Shown here piece after piece: positions 1 to 11,784 of a stretch of 64,000 nucleotides of DNA. The notes under the pieces were generated by a model. It saw only the letters and a list, made by a program, of their open reading frames with translations, searched no databases and was not told the origin of the DNA. The stretch spans positions 672,647,823 through 672,711,822 of the forward strand of contig NC_081412.1 in NCBI RefSeq assembly GCF_030272615.1, read 5' to 3'. The position numbers were made by a program, and so were the translations under genes. How positions within the stretch are numbered: the stretch's first letter is position 1; each line of letters starts with the position of its first letter. The DNA comes from Cryptomeria japonica. Lineage: Eukaryota; Streptophyta; Pinopsida; Cupressales; Cupressaceae.

Positions 1-1856
1 TCATTACTTATTGCACCACACAAATTGAAAAGTTCTACCTCTTTGATTTCTCTATCCCTCTTGACTACATCAACTCTTCTAGCATCTAGTTTATTGTACA
101 ATGATAGAGGAATTTCCTTCAAAATTTCTACTAAGGATCTCTTATAAATATCTATGTGCAACAAAATTGCCTCTTCTATCTCATTTTGATCATTGTCCTC
201 TAAAATCTCATAGTACATAGATACATTTTTCAAAATTTCATCAATTAATTCAGCATAGGTCATTTTAGCCTTACCAGACTTAGTAGCATCATCACTCTTC
301 TTCTCTTTGTTGGGGGTTACCAAAGTGGATGTAACTGGTTTTCTCTTTTGAGTAGGCTTCCTTATTGGAGGTGGGGGTGCAGTAGGTTTTGTTACCTTTC
401 TAACAAGTTTCCTCCTTGGCTCCTCCTTTTTCTCCTCTATCAGTGGCTGGTCTACTTTCTTCCTTTATACCCTTCTAAATGCTAGAGGTTCATTGTCCTC
501 TGGATCAGAATCAGAAGTGATGGTAGAAATGTAAGTTTCAGGCTTCTTCACTTCTGGAGTACTAACCACTATTGGTTCTGCTACCGATTCTCCTGTCGGT
601 TTGGATCCAAAACCCATTTCAGTTCCTATCATGTGAATGACATTCTACACAAATGCAGACATCTTATCTATTTTCTTCTCCCTTCTCTTCCTATTGAAGA
701 CAATTTTGACTTCAAGAGATTTTTCTTCTACAGTGCCAAAATGTTTATTTTTGTCATCCAATGGAGCATCTAGTAGCATCTTTGTATACATATCCAAAAT
801 GTTATCATTCACCTCATATCCCAGCTCTATGACCCATATGGTCCTTGGTTATAGTGCCTCCATGAGGGTTTCATCGCTATTCACCATAAAACAGATATCA
901 ATGGAGTACTTCTCCATAATGTGCTTTGATATTCTATCCCTCTGCTTCATATTTTTTTGAAATATTTTGAAATAACCCCAAATTTTCTCATCTCTTCTGG
1001 TATCAAGACCAGTGATTGCTTCCTTGATTTGCATACCTACCGATATGTCATGAGCCCAATGCTTCTTCCCTAGACTAGGTAGCTCATTTATGAAGTAAAG
1101 CATCTAACAAACAATGAGATTTCCAAATCTAAAGGTTCCTTTCTTAACACCCTTGATCTTTCCAAGATTCAACATCAGTTCACTCCTCAGCCATTCATAT
1201 AAATCATATTTTTCATCATTCCTCAGCATCTGATATGCATCATGGATGCAAGAACTAGAAACATAATTCAATCGGCTAGATTGAGTTACCTTATAGCCAA
1301 TTTTCATGCTTGCAAACTTCACATCTGTGTCCTTGATTGTGCTAATCCTCTGATCTTCCATCATGGGTTGTGTCGATGAGCTCCTCAACCCCTGTGTTGG
1401 AAATATTTTTGCTAGGTTCTTGTCTAACTTTGGGTAAGATGGTGACTTCTTGAATAGCCTCATTGGTGATCATGTAAGGTAGATCCAACTAGATGAACTT
1501 GTTGTGAACCTTGCACAGAACGTATGTAATGATCTCATCTTTGAATTCCACTATGTATAGAATACAAGTTAACCCAATGGCTTTGTATTTCGGCTTGATG
1601 GTTTTGGAGCTGCCCAGTAACACCATTTGATACATACCTTTGATTTCCTCTGTGCCTAGATCCTCCAAGGTGCAGTCATGTATACCCTTACATCTTCAAC
1701 ATACATCATGTTGTCAGAAACCCTAGAGAATGCTCTCGTAGAGTCTTCCTTCTTAGCTATTAGGGGAACCTCCTTGAAGATGGGTCTCAGCCTATCCTTT
1801 TCTTTGACAATGGTGAGATTTTGAATGAAAGTAGGAGCTGAAGATCTAGATGCCAT
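1..1856 (-). pseudogene. Uncharacterised retroelement ORF (second ORF of element I), partial
   Basis: The frame starts with ATG at 1856 (MASRSSAPTF) and continues essentially to base 1, over 600 codons, beyond the window edge. The pieces at 1856-1656, 1463-1104 and 1103-849 share one frame. A pair of roughly compensating shifts lies near 1650 and 1450, and an in-frame TAG at 1104-1106 looks like a decayed Gln codon. The N-terminal half is globular. The C-terminal part (600-1) is rich in Lys, Pro, Glu and Ser, with runs such as TAPPPPIRKP, then an acidic helical segment. I recognise no retroviral enzyme motif. It follows the gag-like ORF and a spacer, the place occupied by gag-pol or an extra ORF in other elements. 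It could be a transduced host gene or an element-specific protein; I cannot name it. Confidence 0.5.
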
Positions 1857-2306
1857 TTTGAAGAATACCTGAAAGTGAACATCGGTTGGAAGATTGAGTG
1901 CTTCTTAGATAATTGCTAGAATTCCCTTTAGAATGCCTTTACTCGCTCTTAATTGCCTAAAATTTTCCTTTTCTTCACTCTGAATGCTTCAATGTTGGGT
2001 GAGTGAAAATGAATCCACTTTTCCCTTTTATCAGCGAATAAACCCTAATCTTTCTCTGTCATAAATGCTTCATGATCTACCCTACCGGATGTTGATTTCA
2101 AAGTCTTAGGTTGGGTAAACCTTCATCAATGATGAACACAATTCTCTAGATCTCCTCAGATCTCCTTCAGGGAATATGCAAGATTTGCAATGATTTTGCC
2201 AACCCCTAAGGCTTATGCCTTAGTTACGGGTGGAATTTCATACCGGTGGAGGAACGCTCTATTCTACTAGTGGAGTTACCAGTGTTGTTGCATATCCACT
2301 TAGTCC

Positions 2307-3360
2307 TTAAGATTTTCTAACCCATCTCTTGGTGTGATCTTGTTGTATTTCATCTACCTTCTGCTTTCCTTTCGCATTTGCTTGATTATTGCTAACCGGT
2401 TGAGTCTTGCTTCTGTAGTACTTTGCAATATGACCTATTTTGTTGCATGCATAACATGTAATATTGTTCTTCTGAATTGCTTTGATATATCTGGTGTCAT
2501 TCCTTAACCTAGAATGATTAGCCAAATGTCTAAACTTTCCACATGCATGACATTTAACATTCATTTTATAGTCTTCTGGCTTATGACCATATTTCTTGCA
2601 ATTTGTGCATTGACTGGGAACATATTTGTAGTTTTTATTTTCTCTATTTTTACATTGTTTAGCCATATGCCCAAATTTATTACAAACAAAGCATCTACCA
2701 TTGAATTTATATGCATTAGAATGCCTTACTGGTTTTCTCTATTCTGAAGAGTTTTGCACACCAGTTGTTTGATCTGCGGTACTGGAGCTTTCACCTCGTA
2801 CAAATCCAAGTCCTCTAGAATCATCACTTTGCATTTCTCTTTTCAATAAGTCATCCAATTGTGCAACACTGATCCTAAAATTTTCTTTGTACTCACTTGC
2901 AGTAGTCAGATCATCTCTCAAAGTTATTACTTGTCTTTCAAGTTCTTGTTCATTATTCTGGGATAATGAACATATCATAAGCCAATCTCATTATTCTGGG
3001 ATAATGAACTAGTTTTTAACATATCATTCTCATGTGCCAATTTGTCTCATTCTTCATATTTGTTCTTAAGAGATGTAGCAAGATTTTCTTCTTTCTTCTT
3101 TTTTTCCTCAATATCCTTTGACATTGGCATAGTTAGGTCTTGCATTTCATTTTGCACGAGCATGTTTGCTTGACTCAGTTTTTGGCAATGTTCCTTGAGT
3201 GCATTATCATCATCTTGTTTTTGCAAAAGTTCTTTCCTTCTAGCTTGAGCTGATGATAACCTTTCTTGTAGGACAAGAATGAATTCATTTGCAGAATTCA
3301 ATTCATCTTGCAGTTTCAAGTTCTTCATCCTTTCAACATCAGAATCCTAAAGAGCCATCT
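2307..3360 (-). pseudogene. Gag-like protein of element I: coiled coil plus four zinc knuckles
   Basis: The upstream half (about 3360-2739 on the minus strand) is charged and heptad-like (ELNSANEFILVLQERLSSAQ), as in a long coiled coil. The 3' half carries four CCHC-like knuckles. The first, at about 2696-2650 (CFVCNKFGHMAKQC), fits CX2CX4HX4C exactly. The next three (CTNCKKYGH, CHACGKFRH, CYACNKIGH) keep Cys-Cys-His but have lost the last Cys, mostly through Tyr replacements. A frameshift lies near 3000 and an in-frame TAG near 2740. By analogy with retroelement gag it would package RNA in the cytoplasm. It follows the primer binding site directly, where gag belongs. The 3' end at 2307 is a natural-looking stop. 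Confidence 0.65.
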
Positions 3361-3459
3361 CAAGTTGCTTTTCCATAGACACACCTAAAGATTCTAGTTT
3401 TAGGATCTTCCTCACATTGTTAAACTTCTTTCAAGGTACCAGGCTTTGATACCAATTTT

Positions 3460-4346
3460 TGGGATCCAAGAACACTGATTCACCCCCCCCTCTCAGTGTT
3501 CTAGAGGTAAGATAAGATTTTATGTTGTTATGCCATACACATATAAATCATTAAATGAATAAACATGTAACTTGAAGAAAATAAACCATCCACATGAATG
3601 AACACCATAACACACATATTTTATACATGGAAAACCTCAAAGAGGAAAAACTACAGTGGGATTTGTGACCCACAAGATCAATTCACCGGCCATATGAAAG
3701 ATATTACATAAAGAGGGGGCATGCACATGTAGGAAGAAAAATTGCCTAGAGCACACTGCTCATCATTAAAGAGTCTTACTAGCTACAAGCTTTTGCTGAA
3801 GTAAAACAATGATAATGAACTCACAAAATGCATCTCTTATGCCAAAAAGAGTTCCAGTTATATCTTTGCTCTGTACCGGTTCATAAACCCTGAACACTAC
3901 TACCGGTATCTCCTTCCCTCCAAGAATGTCTTACAAACATCTACAAATCATTGCATGATACAACATTCACATAGAAATTATCTTCACATTACACAATCCT
4001 ATTTAGTTATAATCCACAATCTCATCCACATGTTCTATATCTCATAATGACCTAACAAACTGACCTATATACCCTTTACAAACAATATGCCTTATGTCAT
4101 CTTACAATGCAAAAAGATATACAATATCGACCTTATACAACAATTACAAAATGATTTTACACATAAAACTTCCTTGATGCCATCTTCCCTAAAGTGTTGG
4201 ATGTATGTGCCAATGTCGGTTGTAACCATGGATGCTCAATGTCAGTGTCTACCGATGAATGCCTCCTAATGTTGATATATGACTTCCATCTAATCTTGTT
4301 GCCATCAATGAAAAAAAATGAATCCGATGAGTGTCAATTGCCAACA
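3460..4346 (-). repeat. 5' LTR of element I, with primer binding site just below it
   Basis: On the minus strand the LTR begins TGTTGGCAATTG at 4346 and ends just before TTGGTATCAAAGCC (about 3459-3443). It contains the block seen in several LTRs here: a GGGAAAAACTACAGTGGGAT-like stretch near 3640 and a C-run followed by CTCTCAGTGTTC near 3480. The 3' boundary is uncertain by a few bases because a clear terminal CA is missing. The sister LTR is outside the window. Confidence 0.65.
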
Positions 4347-4601
4347 TTTGTAGACCATTGACTATAAAAGAGAACTATAAATCTACATTGTTGATTTCTT
4401 TTTCCACCAGATTGAGCAAAGACAAACTTCTTGCACACAGAGAATCCTCCATAATCAAGAAAGATTGTTCCCAATCATCTTCATCATCCTCGTCCTCTCT
4501 TCCACAACCTCTCTTCCAGATATCTTGTTACCAGAGCACCTATTTGAAATGTCCACTCTAATGACTTGCCTTCTCTCATTAAGATACAACTTTTCTACTT
4601 T
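4347..4601. other. Unclassified flank between elements I and J
   Basis: These 255 bases separate two retroelements. The minus strand is fairly open (for example MEDSLCARSLSLLNLVEKEI), but I recognise no family. The last 27 bases (4576-4602) are nearly repeated just outside the other end of element J at 9843-9869. Confidence 0.4.
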
Positions 4602-5182
4602 TCTTAATTTCTATAACCCAATAGCAGATCAATTGCTCAACAAATATCATAGAAAATAAACTATGTGATTTGTAACAATTAATACCCCACATTATTTAAT
4701 GGCTAATAACAATGGAAGAAAAATAATAACAAGCCAACCACAATAACATAGATAGCACTGATATACCCAAGAAATCCCAATGTAGGGAAAAAATTACAAA
4801 TTTTGAATCTTCTATTCAGCTTCTAGAGAAAACTTTCCTTTCAAATACAATCCTAGTTGCTACATCAATTTTACATATATAGCCTTCTTTATGAAAACAT
4901 CAACTATGCAAGAGAATTGAAACTTTCCTCAAGAAACACATTCTAAGAGAAACTTTCCTTGCATGATGCAAACTGGAAATTTCCTTACATGAAGCAAGAG
5001 AAAGGAAACTTGTCTCACATAACTAAAACTATCCATAGATAAAACTGATCTTGGTGTAAACCTCACAACTCTAGGAAATATTCTATTTACAAAATAAAAA
5101 ACATTCTCTTGTTGAACATTCAACACAAGCTGCACTTAAGCAACTTTCTCAACCACACCTTCTAAACTATAGAAACTTAACA
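4602..5182 (-). repeat. 3' LTR of element J
   Basis: This aligns along its length with 9265-9836, including shared blocks such as AACCTCACAACTCTAGGAAA near 5060 and 9720. The inner end is CTTAACA at 5176-5182. The purine-rich AAGAAGGAG just inside serves as the polypurine tract, and the pol stop codon (TAA) lies within the first bases of the LTR. Confidence 0.85.
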
Positions 5183-5660
5183 CTCCTTCTTAGTGAAGAA
5201 GGTGTTCTGCACAACACCCAACTTATCCCTAAAGAATAGAAACTCGCTCTTCATCAAGGCCTTCATTAGGATGTTTGATGTTTGTTCATCCATAGGAATG
5301 TATTGTAACTTCACTGTACCCTTCTCCACACAATCCCTAATGATGTAATTGATCTCAATATACTTTGACTTGTTGTTAACCACTAGATTAATAGAGACTT
5401 TGATACAACTCTGATTATCACAGTAAATGACTGTCAAATCTAGCTCCTGATCAAAGAGCCCGACTAGAAGTTTTTGAAGACAAATAGCCTCACATGTAGC
5501 CATACATGCTTCTATATACTCGGCCTCTATAGAAATCAGTGCAACTGACTTCTATTTTCTATTGTACCAAGAAACAACTCCTGACCCAAACTGAAACAAC
5601 ACCCTAAAGTTCTCTTCTTGTCAGTTGTATTGCACAATCTACATCGGTGAACCCCTCGAG
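5177..5660 (-). pseudogene. RNase H domain of element J pol
   Basis: This is the C-terminal part of the polyprotein, which degrades RNA in RNA-DNA hybrids during reverse transcription. Recognisable copia RNase H blocks on the minus strand are MATCEAICLQKLLVGLF, VIYCDNQSCIKVS and NKSKYIEINYIIRDCVEKG, ending in the stop TAA. The usual HLRT-like block is degenerate. Upstream the frame is broken by stops near 5540 and 5600. Confidence 0.8.
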
Positions 5661-6660
5661 CTTCACTCCATCTTGTTGAATATACCTCAGCCCATAATCA
5701 ATTGTGCCTCAAGGATACCTTAAAACATGCTTTGTAGCTACACAATGCACATGTTTAGGTTCCACCATAAAATGACTAAGTGAGTTTACTACAAAACAAA
5801 TGTCTGGCCTTGTGTTGACTAAATACATTAGAGAGCCTATCAACTTTCTATACAAAGTTGGGTTCACTATCTCTAATTTAGAAGCATCAACCTTCTTCTA
5901 GTTGGTCACAAGTGGCGTGGACATGGGATTACATTTTCCATCCTAAATCTCTTCAAGATATCAATTGTATACTTCCGTTGTCCAAGAAATATTTCTCCCT
6001 CTTTCTGTGACAACTCTAATCCAAAAAATTAATGCATCAAACCCAAGTCCTTCATCTCGAACTCTCCTACAAGATCCCACTTGCAATGTGCTATGAGCTC
6101 TTCAGACACTATAAGAAACAAGTCATCAATGTATAATACCAATATGAGAAGCTCTCCTTTCACTTGAACATAGTACAGGTTTGGATCAACATCACTCTTG
6201 GTGAAGCCCACACTATGCAAGTAACCATCAATACATGCATACCATGCTGTGGGAGCCTCGTTGAGCCCATACAGTGCTCTCTTCAACCTACACACATGAG
6301 AATCGCTCCCATGCACTTCAAAACCCTATGGTTGTTCTATGTAAATCCTTTCCTCAATTAATCCATTGAGGAAGGTCATCTTCACATCCATCTGGTGAAT
6401 CCTCGAACCCATCTGCACTACTGCAGAAATGATAGCCCTTATGGATGAGTACCTGGCTACTAGAGCAAAGGCATCATCATAGTTTATCCCTTCTTTCCGA
6501 GAAAACCCCTTAGCCACAAATCTTTCTTTTAACTTTTCCATACTACCATCTGTAGCATGCTTGATCTTATATAGCCATCTTGACCCTACCATTGACTTGT
6601 TTTTAGGTCATGGCACTACCTCCCACACAGTATTCTTTATGATAGAAGAATACTCTTCCA
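5661..6660 (-). pseudogene. Reverse transcriptase domain of element J pol
   Basis: The minus strand carries the standard copia RT blocks: GSRWLYKIK near 6585, YDDAFALVARYSSIRAI near 6480, HQMDVKMTFLNG near 6385, LYGLNEAPTAWY near 6270, and the active-site box YIDDLFL near 6130 (YVDD-type). The C-terminal RT segment ([21 protein letters not shown]) continues to about 5700. Several frames are needed, so the copy is non-functional. Confidence 0.85.
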
Positions 6661-7018
6661 CCATGGAATCCCTCCAAACCTGATGCTTGGATGCCTCTTG
6701 AAAGATAGAAGGCTCCACCTTAATCAGTTCACTCATGAGTGCCATATAATCAGAAAAATGTTTGGGAGGATTTCTCTGTCTGACAAGAACCTAAGATTCA
6801 CCAACATACTCTTGAGCCTCTTTCAATATCTACTCAACTACCTTATTTCTCCTCCTCCCTGTCATAGGTGTTTGAGGCTGAGAAATCCTTTGTTATTATT
6901 CTTAATCAACTTGCTTGACCTTCTTGTTCTTCTCTCCAACTTGCGTGACTGGAGTCTAAGGAATTTGTGCTGCATCAACCTTGGGTGTCTACTCCTCTTC
7001 TTGAACCTCCATCAAGCT
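6661..7018 (-). pseudogene. Integrase-RT linker of element J
   Basis: This is the poorly conserved, proline- and serine-rich linker between integrase and RT in copia polyproteins. Only short patches are readable, in mixed frames. Confidence 0.45.
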
Positions 7019-7925
7019 TCAAGACTTCTGAAGAGATCTTTCATCCTCAAACTTCACATCTCTACGAATAACTATTTTCCTAAGGGAAGGAATGTAAACA
7101 TGATAGGCCATAGAAGTTTCACTGTACCCAACTAGGATACCCTTCTCCGTAGTTGGTTCCAATTTCGCTCTCTTCTCCATGAGAATATGGCAATACACAA
7201 GACATCCAAAGATGTGAATGTGTGCCAAATCTAGTTTCTTCCCATTGAATGCCTCTTCTAGAGTCAATTTGCCCAACACTTTGTGTGGACTCCTATTCTA
7301 TAGATACACAACTTTATTGCAAGCTTATACCCATAAAAACCAAGGCAAATCCTAATCATGAAGCATGGCCTTGGCTGCTCCAACTATAGCCCTATTTTTT
7401 TCATTTAGCAACCCCATTTTGTTGAGGGTTGTATTAATTTTCAACTCTTTCTTGCTACCTTTCTGAGCACAAAAATATTTGAATGCATTCGAGGTATATT
7501 TGCCTCCATTGTCAGATCTTAGTACCTTGATCTTCATCCCTATCTGGTTCTCCACAAGAGCCTTAAACTCTTTGAGCCTACTGAAAAATTCATCTTTATT
7601 CTTCATAAAATATATCCACGTCTTCCTAGAGAAATCATCAATGAAGGTAACATAATACTCATACCTTTTTAAAGATGCTATTGACATGGGCCCACATACA
7701 TCTGAGTGTATGAGACCCAAAATCCTTTTATATCTAGTGTCACTGCTTGGAATTGGTCTTGGCATATTTCCCAAGAGCACAACCCTTGGACACTTCATGC
7801 TTTTCAACCTTCATCTGAGGCAGCCCCATCAATATTTCCTTTAAAACATTAAGCGCTCCATGGTGAATATGAGCCATCCTCCTATGCCACAATTCTCCAA
7901 GCCCTCTGCAACTACTTACCAATGA
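7019..7925 (-). pseudogene. Integrase of element J (GAG-pre-integrase, catalytic core, C-terminus)
   Basis: The zinc-binding N-terminus LWHRRMAHIHHGALNVLK lies near 7890, with the partner Cys region partly changed (SKGCALGKY). The catalytic core shows HSDVCGPM, RSDNGGKYTSNAF and, for the Glu block, NKMGLLNEKNRA in place of the usual PQQNG..ER. The C-terminal part includes IFGCLVYCH and GILVGYSETSMAY at 7280-7019. The frame shifts near 7740 and 7350. Confidence 0.85.
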
Positions 7926-8269
7926 ATTTGTTGGTTCAAACTACAACCAAAACAAGCTACAATGCCTGACTACAATCACTTTTTCTACCTTGGAGTTCTT
8001 TGGATGGATATAGACTTTGCCCTCTTCAAAGGTCATGATGCAAACCTTGTTCTCCAAAGTAGAATCAAATATTAAATTTTTTGTCATACCAGGGACATAC
8101 AATACATCCTCCACCAATAGAGGTTTCCAGACTCCCTTTGAAACTTGATTGTGCCTACACCAGTTGCTTGGTACTTGCCATTATCTCCAAGCTCAATACA
8201 AAAATCTATCTTTTTCTGCTCCAATTTGGTGAAATAATCTCTGACTCCCATCATGTGGCAAGAAGCCCC

Positions 8270-9166
8270 ACTATCAATACATCACAAACTTTTGGCAATT
8301 AAACTTGAGAGACATGCAATGAGTGAAAAATCATTCTCAAACCGTGTTGCAAACACGTCCACCTCTATTGTAGCCACAAATTGCTGCTTGTGCTTGCCCT
8401 TGTTTTTCTTATTTGGGCATTGACTAGCATAGTGACCCTGATGGTAGAAAAAACATTTTATCTTACTAAGATCTTTATTTTTCCCATCCTCGGAAGAAGA
8501 CCCTTCAGTTTGCCCTTTATTAAATTTCTTCTTACCCTTGCTTGCAAGAGCAAGATTTTCTTCATCTTCAACCTTCTTGGTTTGGCCTCGTTAATGACTA
8601 TTTTCATGGATCTCCCCCTAGACAAAATCATCACAAAGCCTTTCCCAATCAGGTAGGCGATCTATCTCGACAACACACTTAACGAACACTTCCTAGTGCT
8701 TTGAGAAGCCATTCAGATCTATCCGCACAAGCTCATCTTCAATAATCGCCTCTCCAACAATCGCCAACTTATCCCCGACTTGTGTCAATCTGGACAAGTA
8801 AGAGGTCACACTCTCACCCTTGGACATCTTGGTGTTATGCAACCTATCCTTAAGCACCATCTTACGACTTTGGTATTTTATCTGATAGAGTTTTGTGAGT
8901 GTATCCCACATTTCATTGGTGGTTTCTTTCCCAGATAGATGAGGAATCAAATGATCTTTCACCCCATCAAGGATGATCCTCTAAGCCTTGGCCTCCTCGA
9001 TTTCAGGAGAATCTAGGGCAATAGGATCATTTACTGGAGGAGTCACTTTTGTACTAGCATAGGTCCACAACCTATTCTCCTTGAGAATGGATGTAATCTG
9101 AACCTTCCATTGCAAAAAGTTAGATGCACCCTCAAGCCTATCCTCATATCGAACACTAGCTGCCAT
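8270..9166 (-). pseudogene. Gag and protease start of element J
   Basis: Gag starts at 9166 (MAASVRYEDRLEGASNFLQW), 82 bases inside the primer site, and contains a copia UBN2-like region (EMWDTLTKLYQIKYQSRK, SVTSYLSRLTQVGDKL). A zinc knuckle near 8410 (CFFYHQGHYASQC) has lost its second Cys. The aspartic protease motif CIDSGASCHMMG lies near 8275. Internal stops occur near 8980, 8690 and 8610. The stretch 7926-8269 is the protease/GAG-pre linker in broken frames. Confidence 0.8.
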
Positions 9167-9247
9167 TGCAAAACAAAACCCTTGAAGAAATTGAAAGTTG
9201 AAGTCTGAAGAAATCTATGAAACAAAAATTGGTTTCATATTCAGAGT

Positions 9248-9836
9248 TTATAGCTTTGATACCATGTTAAGTTCTATAACCCAGCAACAGATCAATTGTT
9301 CAACAAATATCACAAAAAAGAAACTATCTTATTTGTATCAATTAATACATTGGATTATTTAAAAGCTAATAACAATGGAAGCAAAAGAATAACAAGCCAA
9401 TCACAATAACACAAATAACACCGATATACCCAGGAAACCCCAATGCAGGGAAAAACTTGCAAATGTTGAATCTTCTATTCAACTTATAGAGCAAACTTTC
9501 CTTTCGAATACAATCCTAGTTGCTACAACCACTTTACATATATAGCCTTCTTGATGAAAACATCAACTATTCAAGAGAAGTGAAACTTTCCTCAAGCAGC
9601 ACATTCTAAGAGAAACTTTCCTTGCATGACGCAAACTAGAACTTTCCTTACATGAAGTAAGAGAAAGGAAACTTGTCTCACATAACTAAAATTATCCACA
9701 CATGAAACTGCTCTTGGTGTAAACCTCACAACTCTAGGAAATATTCTATTTACAAAATAGAAAACATTAACATTCAACATAAGTTGCACTTAAGCAACTT
9801 CCTCAACCACATCTTTCTAACTATAGAAACTTAACA
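9248..9836 (-). repeat. 5' LTR of element J with primer binding site (9248-9264)
   Basis: The LTR is 9265-9836. Directly inside it the minus strand reads TGGTATCAAAGCT, matching the initiator tRNA-Met complement except for one G-to-A change (CAGAGC to CAAAGC). LTR ends are TG and CA within TGTTAAG/CTTAACA short inverted repeats. Confidence 0.85.
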
Positions 9837-10895
9837 TCTTTTTCATTGAGCTACAACTTTGCTACTTTTTCATTTTCATCAATACAATCTCGGTAATCAT
9901 GGCATTATTTTTGTCTTAGACTTCATCTGCATTGATTTGAATTTTTTTTTTATAAACAATAAGTTAGGATTCATAGATAAATTTTGAAGAATCATCATTT
10001 CTTTAATAACCATAAGTAACATCATGGGGAATTTAAGGTAGGTAATATCTCCACGCTTTGTTGAATATTGAATCCTACCAATATCACCACAAATAATGAA
10101 GTAAATGAAGACACTAATGATGTTACCAAAGGTACACAACAACTTTTTTTGGTGCAAAATCTATATTTTTTATGCCTTTTTAGTACCTTTTAGAAGCTAT
10201 ATAACTGTGATAGACAAAAGTAAATTATATTTTATTTGGGCTCTGGTTGAAGATGTATCCACTGATAAAATAGTTAATGGTCGAGGGTCAGTCTTAAATC
10301 ATACACTAAGCAATATATTAAATCTAGAGAATGTTAATCAATTTTGAATGTTTAACACTTTTAAATTTAGAAATCAAAACTTAGTGTGTGTTATTTAAGC
10401 CATTTTATGATCAAATGACGATAAAATGGTTATTTTTTAACATAATACTTTAATTTTATATTGAAAAAATATGAAGTTGGCCTTTACAAGACCACTCTAG
10501 ATTCATTAAAATGTCGTTGAGGAAATGACTGTTTTTTGGTTTTTCCTTAAAAGCTAAGAAATAAACATCTAAGGAGAACGGTGAAATATGATATGTCAAA
10601 CCAGCAGTAACTATAGGAAACAAGGGAGAAGATAAAATAAATTTAAACAGAGGAAATAAATAGAGATTATATATATTAAACAAAATAAGATATTATAACA
10701 TTTTCTGACTGAAATTCAACCCATTTCATTAACATAAACAATACTATTACATTCAAACTTAAACTTAATACAAAATCTTTCAAGCCATCTTACAAAACCA
10801 TACAACTGCTCTATTGCTAAGAGTGTTCATGCTAAACCTCCCTTGTTTTTACTATTGCTACAACAATTGAAAACTTCTAGAGACTTCTACATTTT
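9837..10895. other. Unclassified AT-rich sequence
   Basis: About 1.06 kb between elements J and C with no recognisable gene or repeat. The first 33 bases include a near copy of 4576-4602. Short ORFs on both strands look random in composition. It may be the decayed RT/LTR part of element C or older filler. Confidence 0.4.
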
Positions 10896-11556
10896 TCCAC
10901 ACATTTTTACCCACTTCACTCCAATCACTTTTTTTTCTTGTGAAAAACTCACTAAATCCCATGTTTGATTCTCTTCACTAGCAACTATTTCTTCATCCAT
11001 TACTTTCACCCATTTTTGTTTTCTTTAATAACATCTTCAAAATAAATTGGATCATTTATTTGTATATAATACAAAGGGAGAAGTCAGACCTGCATTATTT
11101 TCATCTTTATTTTTCTCATAAATCTCCCCTAAACTTTAGAGTTTTGGCATCCTTAAGCTTGCTAATGTTAGGTTTGACATATCACTTGAACTTGTTGAAT
11201 GTGGACTTGATGGTCAAACACCAAGAGTCCCAATTGAAAATGTTGTTTTGCTGGATATTTGATGGAGTATTTGCTTGAGTGTGTGGGGATCTCCCTATGG
11301 TTGATGATGGTGTCTTTTGACCACTTTGTTGACCTTGAATGGGTGTGGAAGGAGTCACAATTGGAGAAGGGCCTACTGGCATAAAATCTTCATTTTCTTC
11401 TTGTAGTATGTTGGCTACAGTATTGATTTTTTTATCCAAAGTTCTATCCCATGCTTCATCTTCTATGAATTGCACATATCTACCTATTATAACTTTTTTT
11501 CTAATTGGATTGTATAATTTGTAAGCCTTGGATTCATCACTATATCCCATAAATAT
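10896..11556 (-). pseudogene. Element C (copia): integrase C-terminus and RT start
   Basis: From 11556 downward the minus strand reads FMGYSDESKAYKLYNP, the typical start of the copia integrase C-terminal region, then a linker rich in Pro, Ser and Gln. Near 11060-10900 follows the RT N-terminal pattern (DEEIVASEENQTWDLV, KKVIGVKWV). Homology stops near 10895. The 5' half of the same integrase is at 37850-38240, separated by about 26 kb of nested insertions. Joining the two at the ATATTT duplication keeps the frame. Confidence 0.8.
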
Positions 11557-11784
11557 TGATGAAACACGAAACTTACTCTTGCCTAATACATGAAAAAAAT
11601 TTAACAAAGCTAATGCAGTGACTCTTTGCTTCATGGATTGCAATGAATAAACATTCTCATATTCATATAAGAAGTACAAACAAAACAAAAATTACATCAA
11701 TGACCTTGAATGGCCTTTCAATCCAAACAAACATTCTCACATTCCATTGCATTCTCTATTCTACCCATGGAATCAACAAGCTCT
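11557..11784 (-). repeat. Solo LTR D, lower half
   Basis: On the minus strand this ends in CGTGTTTCATCA, a typical LTR 3' end, next to AAATAT (11551-11556) in the integrase of element C. The same 6-mer follows the upper half at 37850-37855 and is the inferred target duplication. Together the halves make an LTR of about 725 bp, TGTAGGAGCATCC...TTCATCA, with no internal domain, so a solo LTR is the simplest reading. Element B is inserted in it. Confidence 0.65.

Larger units (their letters stand above)
1..4346 (-). mobile_element. Element I: copia-like LTR retroelement with an unusual ORF, partial
   Basis: On the minus strand the order is LTR (4346-3460), primer binding site, coiled-coil/zinc-knuckle gag-like ORF (about 3360-2307), a spacer of about 450 bp (2306-1857) with no ORF I recognise, then a second long ORF from 1856 to the window edge. 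The other LTR lies outside the window. The primer site next to the LTR reads TTGGTATCAAAGCCTGGT, close to the complement of the initiator tRNA-Met 3' end, which places it among copia-type elements. No protease, integrase or reverse transcriptase is visible in the part shown, so it may be non-autonomous. The outer flank at 4347-4351 is TTTGT, but its partner cannot be tested. Confidence 0.75.
4602..9836 (-). mobile_element. Element J: complete, decayed Ty1/copia retrotransposon
   Basis: It has two LTRs of 581 and 572 bp (4602-5182 and 9265-9836), a primer binding site, and gag, protease, integrase, reverse transcriptase and RNase H in copia order on the minus strand. LTR ends are TGTTAAG...CTTAACA; the outer end at 4602 has mutated to TC. 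The adjacent 5-mers ACTTT (4597-4601) and TCTTT (9837-9841) match at 4 of 5 bases. The coding region has many stops and frameshifts, so it is dead. No insertion interrupts it. Confidence 0.9.
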
